Below, one piece after another: positions 15,040 to 24,500 of a DNA stretch of 39,366 bases (positions are counted from its first letter, which is position 1; each line of letters begins with the position of its first letter). Position numbers and translations under genes: made by a program. Source of the DNA: Acidobacteriota bacterium (GTDB lineage Bacteria > Acidobacteriota > Terriglobia > Bryobacterales > Bryobacteraceae); NCBI GenBank assembly GCA_016213775.1, contig JACQZR010000011.1, positions 1-39,366 on the forward strand, in the 5' to 3' direction. The notes beneath the pieces are model-generated. The model had not been told where the DNA came from, made no database searches, and saw nothing but the letters and a program-made list of their open reading frames with translations.

Positions 15040-16634
15040 ACCAACAGGCGCGGGCAATTCTCTGGGCGCAGTACCGAACGATGCGGAACTTCTACCCGCG
15101 TAATGGCGCCGGCGGGCTGATTCTCACAGCAATCATCAACGTCATCTGGTACGGAATGTGGGTGTTGGGCGCCTACGCGGTTGCGCTCACAGTGAAGGAA
15201 ACACGCGACCGCACATTGCTGTTCGCCATCCTCTCGCCGGGTTTATTGCTGGCGTGCATCTACTGGCAGGTGGTGCCGGTGCTGATGGCTTCCGCCGGGA
15301 TGTCCCTGCAGATGCGCCGGCTGCGGGTGTATCCAATTCCGCATCAACAGTTGTTCAATCTCGAAGTGATGCTGCGCGTGTCGACGGCGGTGGAGATGCT
15401 GTTGATGGTGACAGGCGCCTTTATCGGCACCTGCCTCAATCCCACGCTGCATTTCTGGTATGCGACGGCGCTGCTCCCATTTGTTGCGTTCAACCTGTTC
15501 GTATCGGCGGGAATTCGCGACATGATCACGCGGCTACTGGGATGGCGCAGGATTCGCGAGGCGGTCACCATTCTCGCGGTGCTCACGGCGGCGATACCGC
15601 AAATTGCTCTTCGCAATGGAGTGCCCGTCACTTGGAAGCAATCGTTCCAATCGTCGCTGGCGTGGCCGCTGCCGTGGGTATCCGCAAGCCACATACTCTC
15701 CGGCATGAGCAGTTGGGTGGACTGGCTCTCGCTGAGCGTATGGGTGGCGATTGGCTATGCGTTCGGGCGGTGGCAATTTGAACGCGGCTTGCAGTTCGAT
15801 CGGGAATCGGCGCGTTCGGCCGGCGATGAGGGAGTAAAAGAGGACTCCTGGATGGAGGGCTTCTTCCGTTTGCCGGGTCGCGTCATTCCTGATCCCATCG
15901 GCGCAATGGTGGAGAAGGAGGTCCGGTCGCTGATTCGCGCCCCGCGTTTCCGCCTGCTGTTCATCATGGGCTTCTCGTTCGGCCTGTTGATCTGGCTGCC
16001 GATGATGTTGGGGCGGCGGCACAGCGCAATGGGATCGTACTTCCTGGTGGTGATCTGTGCGTACGCAATCACGCTGCTGAGTGAGGTGCTGATCTGGAAC
16101 ATGCTTGGCTTCGACCGCAGCGCCGCGCAACTCTACTGGCTTGCCCCCATGCGTCCGCGCGCATTGTTGGTCGCCAAGAACACTGCCGCGATTCTGTTTG
16201 TCTTTCTGCAGATCCTCATCATCACGGGGGTCTGTCTGGTGTTCCGCCTGCCCGTTACGGTGCGCATGTTTCTGGATACGGTGGCGGTGTGCATGCTGCT
16301 GCTGATTCTGCTCTTGTCGGTGGGCAACTACAGTTCGCTGCGGTTCCCACGGCCAGTGGATCCGCGGGAGAACTGGAAGCGCAGCGCGGCGACGAAGTTT
16401 CAAGCCCTGCTGCTTCTGATTTACCCCGTTCTTGCGGTGCCGTTCGCCTTTGCATACTATGCGCGTTCGGTGTGGGAAGCGCAGTGGCCGTTCTATACCG
16501 TGGTCGCCGTTGTTGCGATCGCCGCGTTCACGGCGTATTCGCTATCGCTCGACAACGCCGAGATGGTGGCCAACGATCAGAAGGAGCGGATACTGACGCA
16601 GCTTGGGCAGGGCGAAGGCCCGATGACCACATAG
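15036..16634 (+). CDS. ABC-2 type transporter permease
   Basis: A 532-residue integral membrane protein with about ten to twelve hydrophobic segments. Examples are GGLILTAIINVIWYGMWVLGAYAVAL, LLFAILSPGLLLACIYW, LLFIMGFSFGLLIWLP, YFLVVICAYAITLLSEVLIW, LFVFLQILIITGVCLVF and VAVVAIAAFTAYSLSL. The charged EKEVRSLIRAPRF segment before the central helices resembles the coupling region of large exporters. It begins inside the ATPase stop codon (ATGA). The double-length layout suggests two six-helix halves, so a homodimer or a single full pore is possible. The exported compound is unknown. Confidence 0.85.
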   Translation: MNQQARAILWAQYRTMRNFYPRNGAGGLILTAIINVIWYGMWVLGAYAVALTVKETRDRTLLFAILSPGLLLACIYWQVVPVLMASAGMSLQMRRLRVYPIPHQQLFNLEVMLRVSTAVEMLLMVTGAFIGTCLNPTLHFWYATALLPFVAFNLFVSAGIRDMITRLLGWRRIREAVTILAVLTAAIPQIALRNGVPVTWKQSFQSSLAWPLPWVSASHILSGMSSWVDWLSLSVWVAIGYAFGRWQFERGLQFDRESARSAGDEGVKEDSWMEGFFRLPGRVIPDPIGAMVEKEVRSLIRAPRFRLLFIMGFSFGLLIWLPMMLGRRHSAMGSYFLVVICAYAITLLSEVLIWNMLGFDRSAAQLYWLAPMRPRALLVAKNTAAILFVFLQILIITGVCLVFRLPVTVRMFLDTVAVCMLLLILLLSVGNYSSLRFPRPVDPRENWKRSAATKFQALLLLIYPVLAVPFAFAYYARSVWEAQWPFYTVVAVVAIAAFTAYSLSLDNAEMVANDQKERILTQLGQGEGPMTT

Positions 16635-16649
16635 GGCATCCGGAGGTGT

Positions 16650-17039
16650 TCATGGCTTCAGGGCGTTGACAACTCCGGCACGCCGGAAATCATCACCTTT
16701 GTACAGCAGCGGCTCGCCACGCACCTTGGATAGCGCGAAAGCCATGCAGTCTCCGTAATTCAGAGCGGCCTTGTGACGCCCCTTTCCGAAATCCTTATAG
16801 GCCTGCCTTGCGACACTCGCGATGGCAAAGGTGACTGGTTCGATGAGGATGGCTGAGCGGCGAAAGAACAAGTCCAATTCATAGCTCGCTACCGTGCTGC
16901 GTTGATCGATGACGATGGCGGCCTCCAGATAGTTTGCGGCCGTCATGTAGCAGCGAGACCGCTCGATGATCCTGGCGAACTGCAATGCGTCGTTCTCGGC
17001 GAGGAGGATGGCGAGGACGGCCGAAGTATCCACAACCAT
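16650..17039 (-). CDS. vapC: VapC-type PIN-domain toxin
   Basis: A 129-residue PIN-domain ribonuclease. Acidic active-site residues are present: D4 (MVVDTSAV), E39 (NYLEA), D97 (NYGDCMAFALSK) and D116/D117 (LLYKGDDF). It starts 4 bases after the vapB stop, the normal toxin-after-antitoxin order. It closely resembles the VapC subgroup paired with Rv0623-type antitoxins. RNA cleavage by Mg-dependent PIN toxins is established for the family; the target here (tRNA or rRNA) is not readable. Confidence 0.9.
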   Translation of the reverse strand: MVVDTSAVLAILLAENDALQFARIIERSRCYMTAANYLEAAIVIDQRSTVASYELDLFFRRSAILIEPVTFAIASVARQAYKDFGKGRHKAALNYGDCMAFALSKVRGEPLLYKGDDFRRAGVVNALKP

Positions 17040-17043
17040 GGCG

Positions 17044-17301
17044 CTACTTCGGGAGCCCTTTCCGGTCGTAGAGCAGGCGTCCGTGATCGGAAGACTTCAT
17101 TCTCGGACGGATGTTGGAGGCGCATCTCTGTCCGATCTCGACAAGTTCTTCGGCTAGCGACCGGCTGTGCTGTGACTGCAACTCGCGTTCCAGGTCCTTT
17201 CGCACAGCATCCAACACTGCCTGGGTGATGGAGACTCTCCTCATCCTGGCCAATTCCGAAGCTACACGATGCACTTCCGGGTTCTTCAGGTTCAATGTCA
17301 T
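17044..17301 (-). CDS. vapB: VapB-type antitoxin (Rv0623/PSK-like)
   Basis: 85 residues. The N-terminal half (LNLKNPEVHRVASELARMRRVSITQAVLDAVRKDLERE) is a ribbon-helix-helix-type DNA-binding fold. The C-terminal SSDHGRLLYDRKGLPK is the conserved tail that inserts into the VapC active site. No Shine-Dalgarno is obvious before the ATG, so the transcript may be nearly leaderless. A 7-bp inverted repeat lies 3 bases upstream and probably mediates autoregulation by the VapBC complex. The S41 peptidase gene ends 34 bases upstream on the same strand, with the repeat between. Confidence 0.88.
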   Translation of the reverse strand: MTLNLKNPEVHRVASELARMRRVSITQAVLDAVRKDLERELQSQHSRSLAEELVEIGQRCASNIRPRMKSSDHGRLLYDRKGLPK

Positions 17302-17304
17302 TCA

Positions 17305-17323
17305 GGTAGAACTCTATTCTACC
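17305..17323. promoter_or_regulatory. VapBC operator candidate: inverted repeat GGTAGAA-N5-TTCTACC
   Basis: A perfect 7-bp inverted repeat with a 5-bp spacer ends 3 bases before the vapB start codon. On the minus strand the left arm contains TAGAAT, a good -10 hexamer, so a bound complex would cover the promoter. An extra half-site, GGTAGA, lies at 17326-17331. Placement and symmetry fit autoregulation by a ribbon-helix-helix antitoxin. Confidence 0.6.
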
Positions 17324-17335
17324 AGGGTAGATGCG

Positions 17336-19234
17336 TCATTTCCCGCGGCGCACGTGCTCCAGAGTGAATGCCAGTCCCGGATCCTGTTCCTTGCGGAACG
17401 GTTCTAACAACTCGTCGGTCCAGCCGATGTCCGGCTGAACGCCGCGCTGATCGTCGCCCGGTTTGGGCTTTGGGGGATAGAAGCGCTTCCACGACACACG
17501 GCACGGGATCTGGCTGTTCTTAAGGGGGAATTCATAGGTGTCGCCAAATGAGGTGGGGACGCCGCCGGTCTCATAGCCGAGGATGTCCCCGGTCTGGTAG
17601 TCGCGGAACATTGCGGCAAAGTCGGTGGCCGATGAAAACGTGTCGTTGTCGATGAGCAGGTATTTGCGTCCGGAGAAGAACGCGGCGGGCTTCGCGTGCT
17701 TCTCCTCGCCCATGTCCTTTCCCATCACTCTGCCCGTGGTGAAAAGGGCGACGGGCCGTGCCCAACGCGGCAAGAACTGTTTCACTTCATCCGAGATCTT
17801 CGCCTCCACGCGGCTGAATTGCCGGAATTTTCCGCCGTGCAAGTAGGTGAAGATATGATCGCCCATATCGGAGTTGCCGCCGCCATTGCCTCGCAGGTCG
17901 ATGATCAGATGGGTGGACTTACGCTCCCGCATCTCTGCGAAAATCGCGTCGATCTTCTTCTTCTCCCCATCAGTGCGGTGGAACGCCGGGTATTGGAAAT
18001 AGGCGATCCCGCCCGAGTCGAAGAAGTCCACTTTGGTGCCGGAGCGGTTGGGGCGATACGCACCGCCAGGCTGCTGCTTGGAGAGATGCTCGTAAGCCTG
18101 GAATTGTATCGGCTTCAAGGAGACGCTGCGGTCCTTGCCATCGGCGGTCTTGACGCGCAGTCGCAACTCGGACTGCTCGACGATGCGAGTCAGCCAGAAC
18201 CAAAACGCTTCATCGCCCAGGAAGCGTGCGGCGCGGAATGCCTGGGTCTCTCCGCTGCATCGCTCGAGAATGGGGGCAAGGAATTCGAGTACCGGCTTCT
18301 CATTCACCGCCAGCACTTCAGTGCCCGCGAGGCTTTGCTCAGTGGCGGCGGCAATCCTCCACCGCCCGTTGTCGAATCGCAGGCGAAACGGGGGGAATAG
18401 CGTGCTCCGGGCATTGGAGGCATTTACTACCTGCCTCCAGCGGACGGAGGTGTGGCCATCCTGGAAGCGTGCGGCCGCTCGGGATAACGCCAACACCAGA
18501 TCGAGCGACTTTACTTGTCCGGCGGTATCCGCTTTCGAGGTCACCGCCGTGCGCGTGTCTTCCTGCAGCCTCGCGAAATCCTCCTTGCTCACTTTGGCGA
18601 GCAACTGCGGATGAACGCGTTCCAATGTCGCGAAGAACTGCGCGATGTCCTGCAATGCTTCGGATGAGGAAAGCGTGGCGCGGTCGCGAAAGCTCTCGTC
18701 GTAGAAGCCTTCCTTCAGCAATTCCTCGTTTCGAAAGATGTAATAAGAAGATGGCCCATGAAAGACCCGGTTGATGCCCGCCAGCAGACGGTTCGATTGC
18801 GCGGCGTAGACGACGCAATAGCCTTCGGCAAAGGGGTTCTTAGCGGCGGCGATGATTCTGAGTTCTTCGCGCGGCGTCTCCCATGCGCCCCATTGGAACG
18901 TGCTGGCGGTGAGGTTCCAGCCGAGTTTCTGCGTCGTCAACCGGAGCAGCCGGGACTTGTCCCCGAGCGTTGTGTAGAGAAGAAACGGCTTGCTTAGCTT
19001 TTGCCGCAATGCCGGCTCGGCAAGCGTGGCGGCGTCGATGATCTCCATGCCAGGACGAAACTTGTTTCGAATGAGTTCGACAAAGCGGACCACGTCTTCC
19101 CGTCCTTCCGCGTCCGGAAGTTCATAGACAATTGCCTGGGCGTCCTTGGCGATCTGATTGATAACCAGTGTCGCAGCGGAGGTACGAACGAACGTGGCCG
19201 CGAGAATGAGTGCGAGGTGTATGAATCGCGGCAT
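17336..19234 (-). CDS. Exported S41-family (C-terminal processing/tricorn-like) peptidase
   Basis: 632 residues with an N-terminal signal (MPRFIHLALILAATFVRTSAA). The C-terminal third is an S41 serine peptidase domain. It has IIDLRGNGGGNSDMGDHIF, a hallmark of the core; the serine of NDTFSSATDFAAMF (about residue 533) as nucleophile; then GYETGGVPTSFGDTYEFPLKNS. The first 180 residues are not recognised. A helical region with LERVHPQL and QDGHTSVRW resembles the N-terminal part of S41 proteins of the TSP/IRBP type. No clear PDZ domain is seen. It is likely to work on peptides or proteins in the periplasm. vapB lies 34 bases downstream. Confidence 0.85.
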   Translation of the reverse strand: MPRFIHLALILAATFVRTSAATLVINQIAKDAQAIVYELPDAEGREDVVRFVELIRNKFRPGMEIIDAATLAEPALRQKLSKPFLLYTTLGDKSRLLRLTTQKLGWNLTASTFQWGAWETPREELRIIAAAKNPFAEGYCVVYAAQSNRLLAGINRVFHGPSSYYIFRNEELLKEGFYDESFRDRATLSSSEALQDIAQFFATLERVHPQLLAKVSKEDFARLQEDTRTAVTSKADTAGQVKSLDLVLALSRAAARFQDGHTSVRWRQVVNASNARSTLFPPFRLRFDNGRWRIAAATEQSLAGTEVLAVNEKPVLEFLAPILERCSGETQAFRAARFLGDEAFWFWLTRIVEQSELRLRVKTADGKDRSVSLKPIQFQAYEHLSKQQPGGAYRPNRSGTKVDFFDSGGIAYFQYPAFHRTDGEKKKIDAIFAEMRERKSTHLIIDLRGNGGGNSDMGDHIFTYLHGGKFRQFSRVEAKISDEVKQFLPRWARPVALFTTGRVMGKDMGEEKHAKPAAFFSGRKYLLIDNDTFSSATDFAAMFRDYQTGDILGYETGGVPTSFGDTYEFPLKNSQIPCRVSWKRFYPPKPKPGDDQRGVQPDIGWTDELLEPFRKEQDPGLAFTLEHVRRGK

Positions 19235-19257
19235 ACACCTCTAGTATGGTGGACCCG

Positions 19258-19716
19258 TTAGATGTAAGCGATGACGTCGATCTCGACGAGCGAGTTGCCG
19301 GGGATCCCGCCCTGCGCGGCAATAGTGGTGCGCACAGGCGGCTCAGCGCCGAACCGCCCCAGGAACATCTCGTTCATTTCCTTGTAGTCCTTGAGGTCGT
19401 TCAAGTAGACGTTGCACTTGAGCACTTTTTCCATCGACGAGCCGCAATCGTTGAGCCGCTTCTCGATGACGTCGAGCACGTGCTTGGTGTGCTCTTTGAT
19501 ACCGCCTTCAAAATGGGCGCCGATGCCGGCGATGAAGAGCAGATTGCCGAACCCGACTGCGCCATTGAACAAAGGCGTCTTTTCGGGCTTCCTGCCGTTG
19601 GAGTAGAACACCTTCTTGGTGGTTTTGGCTTGTGCCTTAGCGGCTGGAGCCGCCGCTGCCGCCACCGTTGCGACCCCTGCCGCTTTTGTCAAAAACTTAC
19701 GTCTGTTGGCTGCCAT
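19258..19716 (-). CDS. ridA: Tat-exported RidA (YjgF/YER057c) family protein
   Basis: 152 residues from the ATG at 19716, chosen because AAGGA lies 7 bases upstream and the protein then starts with a twin-arginine signal (NRRKFLTKAAGVATVAAAAAPAAKAQA). Upstream codons to 19779 are in frame but are not preceded by a ribosome site. The mature part is a RidA domain with the arginine of PPVRTT and the glutamate of VEIDVIAY that form the enamine/imine site in active members. Cytoplasmic RidA hydrolyses reactive 2-aminoacrylate. An exported version must have another substrate, or protect periplasmic enzymes. It is divergent from the lactonase gene and shares its 11-bp-spaced boxes. Confidence 0.85.
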   Translation of the reverse strand: MAANRRKFLTKAAGVATVAAAAAPAAKAQAKTTKKVFYSNGRKPEKTPLFNGAVGFGNLLFIAGIGAHFEGGIKEHTKHVLDVIEKRLNDCGSSMEKVLKCNVYLNDLKDYKEMNEMFLGRFGAEPPVRTTIAAQGGIPGNSLVEIDVIAYI

Positions 19717-19790
19717 GTTCGAGTCCTTTCTCAAGGTTGTGTGAGTTGAGATCTTCCTGATTCTAACGCAAGGCCCCACCCGTCGATGGG

Positions 19791-19821
19791 CCCTTACCGA
19801 ACCCTTACCGTTTCCTTACCG
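19791..19821. promoter_or_regulatory. Three direct repeats CCTTACCG at 11-bp spacing
   Basis: CCTTACCG occurs at 19792-19799, 19803-19810 and 19814-19821, each copy exactly 11 bases from the next, one DNA turn apart. This is the standard geometry of OmpR/PhoB-family response-regulator sites. An inverted GGTAAG half-site follows at 19867-19872. The block lies between the divergent ridA and lactonase genes and ends 8 bp before a possible -35 of the lactonase promoter. Confidence 0.6.
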
Positions 19822-19829
19822 CCATCCTC

Positions 19830-19859
19830 TTGGCCTGTTGCCGGCGTCCGGATTATCCT
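19830..19859 (+). promoter_or_regulatory. Candidate promoter of the lactonase gene
   Basis: TTGGCC at 19830-19835 and TATCCT at 19854-19859 are separated by 18 bases (17 if TTATCC is used). A poor -35 just downstream of tandem 11-bp boxes is typical of an activator-dependent promoter. Confidence 0.4.
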
Positions 19860-19885
19860 GAATCAGGTAAGAGGAGCGAACTTCC

Positions 19886-21358
19886 ATGAACTGGTCCAGA
19901 CGATTGTTCCTGCGCGCGGCGGCAGGTGCGGCGGCGCTTCCTGCTTTGGCGCAAAGCCCCGCCTCCAGCGAGGGCATCTTCACTTACGTCGGCTCCAACA
20001 CTGAGGGGCAGACATCGCCCACTGGGGAAGGGATCAGCGTGTTCCGCCCCGGCGCGGAATGGCCGCGGGTGGAATTGGAAGGCACGGTGCGCAGCGAGCG
20101 CAATCCATCTTTTCTCGCCACCGATCCCTCGCGCCGCTTCCTATACGCGGTGAATGACGTGAGTGACTTCGAGGGAAGGCCTAGCGGCGGAGTGTCCGCG
20201 TTCGCCATCGATTCCGACACGGGGGCACTGACGCTGTTGAACCGCCAGCCGTCGATGGGCGCGAATCCGCGGCACCTCAGTGTCGATCCCACCGGGCGGT
20301 TTGTTCTCGTCGCCAACTACTCGGGCGGCACCATCGCCGTGCTCCCGCTGCAATCGGACGGATCCCTTGGCGAGGCAACGGACGTGGTGCGGTTGCAGGG
20401 CACACCTGGGCCAAAGAAAGCTGTGCAGGACGGACCGCATCCCGCGCAGGTGACCACTGATCCCTCGGGCGCGTTCGTGATCGTCAACGACGTTGGATTG
20501 GACCGGACCAGCGTGTTCCGGCTCAATGATAACGGAACTCTGACGCTGGCTTCGGAACTGGCCGCGGAGCCCGGCTCCGGTCCCGCGCGCCTGTCCTATC
20601 ATCCGCTGGGGCGCTGGGTTTATCGCATCAATTCGCTGGACAACACGATGAGTGCGCTGGAATGGCTGCCGGCGACGGCGGAGTTTCGAAACATCGAAGC
20701 ATTGAGCACAGTGCCGGAGTCGTTCAACGGCGAGAACAGCCTGCGCAACGTGGCGGTGGCGCCGTTTGGGAAGTACGTTTACGGTTCCAATGACGGCGAC
20801 GAGAGCATCGCGCTGTTCAACATGGACTTCAATACCGGCGAACTCACGCGGCTCGACATCGCGTCTTCGCTTGGCGGCTCGCCCGGCAACTTCAGCATCG
20901 ACCCGCAAGGCAATTTTCTCTTCTCGCCGAACGCGCGTTCCAACAGCGTCGCCGTGTTGAAGCTCGATCGCAACACAGGTTTGCTCGCCGGGTCCGGCGT
21001 GAACCTGGATGTGGCCGCGCCGTCCGCGGTGCTGTTTGTATCCAAGCCCGTTGGTGTCACTGCCCGCAGCGGCGTGTTGCTGTCGCCGTTCACAAATCCG
21101 ATCTTCCATTTCGATGGCACAGGGCTGGTGCGAGCGTCCATAACCTGGAACGCTCCGGGCGTGCAGACCGTGGAGGTGCGCGCCGGCTCAGTGGATGGCC
21201 CGCTGCTCGGCCAGTTCGGTAGCATTGGCGGATTGACCACCGAAAAATGGGTGGCCGATGGGACTACGCTCTTCTTGCAGGACGTGAGCGGCGGCAAACC
21301 GCTCACATCGGACAACACGCTCGGCAGTGTACGGTTTACTGTGCGAACCGAAGTCTGA
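19886..21358 (+). CDS. Tat-exported beta-propeller lactonase (6-phosphogluconolactonase-like) with a C-terminal Ig-like domain
   Basis: 490 residues, with a twin-arginine signal (SRRLFLRAAAGAAALPALAQ) and a GAGGAG ribosome site 9 bases before the ATG. Residues about 27-385 are repeated propeller blades of the YbhE/lactonase family: GIFTYVGSNTEG, NPSFLATDPSRRFLYAVND, NPRHLSVDPTGRFVLVANYSGG, GPARLSYHPLGRWVYRIN, LRNVAVAPFGKYVYGSND and SPGNFSIDPQGNFLFSPN. Residues about 400-490 form an extra beta-rich domain (VRASITWNAPGVQTVEVRAG) not part of the lactonase fold and probably Ig-like. Exported relatives open sugar lactones or bind carbohydrate. The true substrate is unknown. Confidence 0.85.
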   Translation: MNWSRRLFLRAAAGAAALPALAQSPASSEGIFTYVGSNTEGQTSPTGEGISVFRPGAEWPRVELEGTVRSERNPSFLATDPSRRFLYAVNDVSDFEGRPSGGVSAFAIDSDTGALTLLNRQPSMGANPRHLSVDPTGRFVLVANYSGGTIAVLPLQSDGSLGEATDVVRLQGTPGPKKAVQDGPHPAQVTTDPSGAFVIVNDVGLDRTSVFRLNDNGTLTLASELAAEPGSGPARLSYHPLGRWVYRINSLDNTMSALEWLPATAEFRNIEALSTVPESFNGENSLRNVAVAPFGKYVYGSNDGDESIALFNMDFNTGELTRLDIASSLGGSPGNFSIDPQGNFLFSPNARSNSVAVLKLDRNTGLLAGSGVNLDVAAPSAVLFVSKPVGVTARSGVLLSPFTNPIFHFDGTGLVRASITWNAPGVQTVEVRAGSVDGPLLGQFGSIGGLTTEKWVADGTTLFLQDVSGGKPLTSDNTLGSVRFTVRTEV

Positions 21359-21497
21359 GAGCGCGCCGCCTCGCCCCTGTTTGCAGTCTGACGTATCACT
21401 CCGCCACAATTGCGTCCACGTGTTACCTGGCGGCCCGTTCACAAGAGTTGCGAAATGGCAAAATCCTATGCGCAGGTGTAAAAACAAAGGCCGTTTC

Positions 21498-21523
21498 GCC
21501 CCGAAATACTTGTATTCCCGGGC
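21498..21523. promoter_or_regulatory. Imperfect 26-base palindrome upstream of the first TonB receptor
   Basis: The arms GCCCCGAAATAC and GTATTCCCGGGC pair at 10 of 12 positions around a two-base centre. It lies 54 bases before the receptor start and 140 bases after the lactonase stop. It could be an operator, a leader hairpin or a transcript end. There is no T-tract. Confidence 0.35.
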
Positions 21524-21576
21524 AATTCAAACCATCTTTGGAAATGAAGGTTAGTCTCCGTTTCAGGCAAACAACT

Positions 21577-24500
21577 ATGACACGCTCCATGTGTTTCTTC
21601 ATTTTCCCGCTGCTTCAGGCCGCTTCTTTGCATGCCCAATTGACCGGGCAGATCAGCGGTTCCGTCACGGATCCTTCCGGCGCCGCGATTTCCGGAGCCA
21701 GAGTGGGACTCTATCTGCCAGGCGGCAAGACCGCGCTTCTTTCCACGGCAACCAACGAACTTGGTATCTTCGATTTCACTGCTGTTCGTCCGGATCTCTA
21801 CATTCTCAATGTTGAGAGTCCCGGGTTTTCGCGGGCGAGTATCTCGGATGTGAAAGTGGATCCGGCGCGTCGAGTGTCCTTGCCTCCGGTGGCGCTTTCG
21901 CTCGCCAGTGCGGCGCAAACGGTGGAAGTGAGCGCAAGCACGCAAGGAGTGGAAACAGCTACGGCCGAAGTTGCCACCACGGTGAGCCAGGCGCAGATCA
22001 GTAACCTGCCGGTGATTGGACGTCAGATCTCGAACCTGTTTGTGACGCAAGCCGGAGTGTCGCAGAACCTGCGGCAGGTAACAGTCATCAACGGCATGCG
22101 GCCATCGTTTTCCAACATCATGCTCGATGGCATCAATGTGCAGGACTCGGTGCGCACGAACAATCTCGATCTGATCCCCAACCGGTTCACCATCGCGCAG
22201 GTGGCCGAGTTCACGGTGTCCACCACCAATTCGAGCCCCACCATTGGCGGCGCGGCCAGCACCATCACCATGGTGACGCCATCGGGAACCAATCAGACAC
22301 ACGGCTCGTTGTATTGGTTCAACCGCAACCGGTACTTCAGCGCGAACGACTGGTTTAACAACCGCAACGGGCTACCCGTTCCCAGCCTCAACCTCAATCA
22401 ACTCGGCGGAGCCATTGGCGGCGCGGTGATCAAAGACAAGCTGTTCTACTTCGGGAATTACGAAGCGTACCGCTTGCGGCGGCAGACTCCGCTCTCCAAC
22501 ACGATCCTCACGCCCACCGCCCGGCAGGGGATTCTGCAATACCGCGTAGGCAACGCCGTTCAGCAGTTCGATGTGCTGAAGGCCGCGGGCCTCTCCATCA
22601 ATCCCGCGATTCAGAATCTTCTTTCGATGGTGCCCACCGCCGCGAATAATACCAACCGCGGAGACGGACTCAACACCACGGGCTACACGCTCAACGCGCG
22701 GGCCAATACCACACGCGACAACATCACAACAAAGATCGACTACAACCATTCGGCCAGGCATGTCTTCGCGGGGTCGTACATCTGGAACCGCGACATTCCC
22801 GACCGCCTTGTGGCAGGCTCGCAGTACACCGTTACGCCGCCGTACTTCAACGACAGCCGCGGCAACCTGATGTCACTTTCGTGGCGCTGGACGCCCACCG
22901 CGACACTGACCAACGAACTGCGCGGGGGATTCAATTACATCAACGCGCCGTTCATTCTGAACCAGCAGAACCCGGCGTACTTCATCACCGGCACCTTGTT
23001 CGGATCCCCTTTGCAGACGGCGGAAATCGGAGAAGGACGCAACAATCACCAATACAACATTCAGAACAATTCGAACTGGGTAAAGGGCCGGCATACGGTA
23101 GCGTTTGGTTTGCAGACGAGCTTGTTGCGCGTGAGCAGCTACAACTACAACGGGACTGCGGCCACCAATGCGGTTACGCCTATCTATGGAATTGGAATCT
23201 CGCAATCGTCGCCGTATGGCTTTGGTCTGGGCGATATTCCCGGCGCCAACTCCACATTCGTCAACACCGCGAACAACCTGCTGGCCACACTGGCCGGGCT
23301 GATCTCCACTGGCGGCCAGTACTTCAACGTCACCAGCCGGACCTCGGGCTTCGTACCCGGCGCGCCCGCCATCCAGAATCAGAAGTTCGATCAGTACGCG
23401 CTCTACGCGCAGGATTCGATAAAACTCACGCGAAAGCTAAACCTCACGTTGGGGCTGCGCTGGGATTACATGCAGCCCGTGGATGAAACGAACGGTCTGG
23501 CGATCACGCCACGGCTGATCGACAACAACCCCGTCACCACGTTGCTGGGCAATGCCACGCTCGATTTCTCCGGCGCAACGGCGGGGCGGCCGTTCTACAA
23601 GAAGGACCGCAACAACTTCGCACCAAACATCGCGTTGGCGTGGGATCCGACGGGCAGCGGCAAGACTTCCATTCGCGCCGGCTTCAACATTGCTTTTCTC
23701 AATGACAACATTCTGAACTCCACCTATAACGCGGTTTCAGTCAACAACGGTTTGAATTCCGCGCGCCAGATAACCAACCTCAATGCGCGCGCCGATGCAC
23801 CGCCCGCGATTGCGGCGCCGCCGTTCCAGGTGCCGACGACCACGCGCGACCAGTTCCTGTTGTCGCCGACCTCGCCGCCAGTGGAGGGCATCATGGATCC
23901 GAATCTCGTTACGCCGTATGCCGAACAATGGGTGTTCAGTATCCAGCGCGAGATTCCGAAGGGCTTCATCGTGGAGGCGCGGTACGTCGGCAACCATGTC
24001 GTGAAGGAACTGCGGCAGATCGACTTCAACCAGATCAACATCAAGCAGGCGGGATACCTGGAGGATTTCACCCGCGCACGCAACAACGGTTTTCTCGCGC
24101 AGGCCGCGGGCCGCGGCTTCAATGCCAATTACGATTCGGGCATCCCCGGCAGCCAGCCGCTGACGTTCTTTCCGCTGATGCCGAATGGCGGCCTGCTCAC
24201 GAATGCCACCGTCGCCGCTTATCTGCGGACGGGCGAGGCGGCTGAACTGGCGCGTGTCTATCAAGCCAACAGCCTTTTACCCAGCATTCCGAACTTCAGC
24301 TTCTTCCCGAATCCCTATCTGCTCTATTCGAGCATGATGAACAACATCAGCAACTCGAGCTACAACGGACTCCAACTGGAGATTCGTAAGCGCACGCGGG
24401 CCGGTTTCCAGTTCCAGGCGAACTATACGTTCAGCAAGGCGCTGACGGATTCGAACTCGTTCCGCGGAATCGACGCGCAACTGGATAACGCCAGCGGCCG

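Noticed and set aside
21247-21576. Upstream extension of the first TonB receptor frame into the lactonase gene
   Set aside because: The added residues have no homology and precede a clear signal peptide at 21577.
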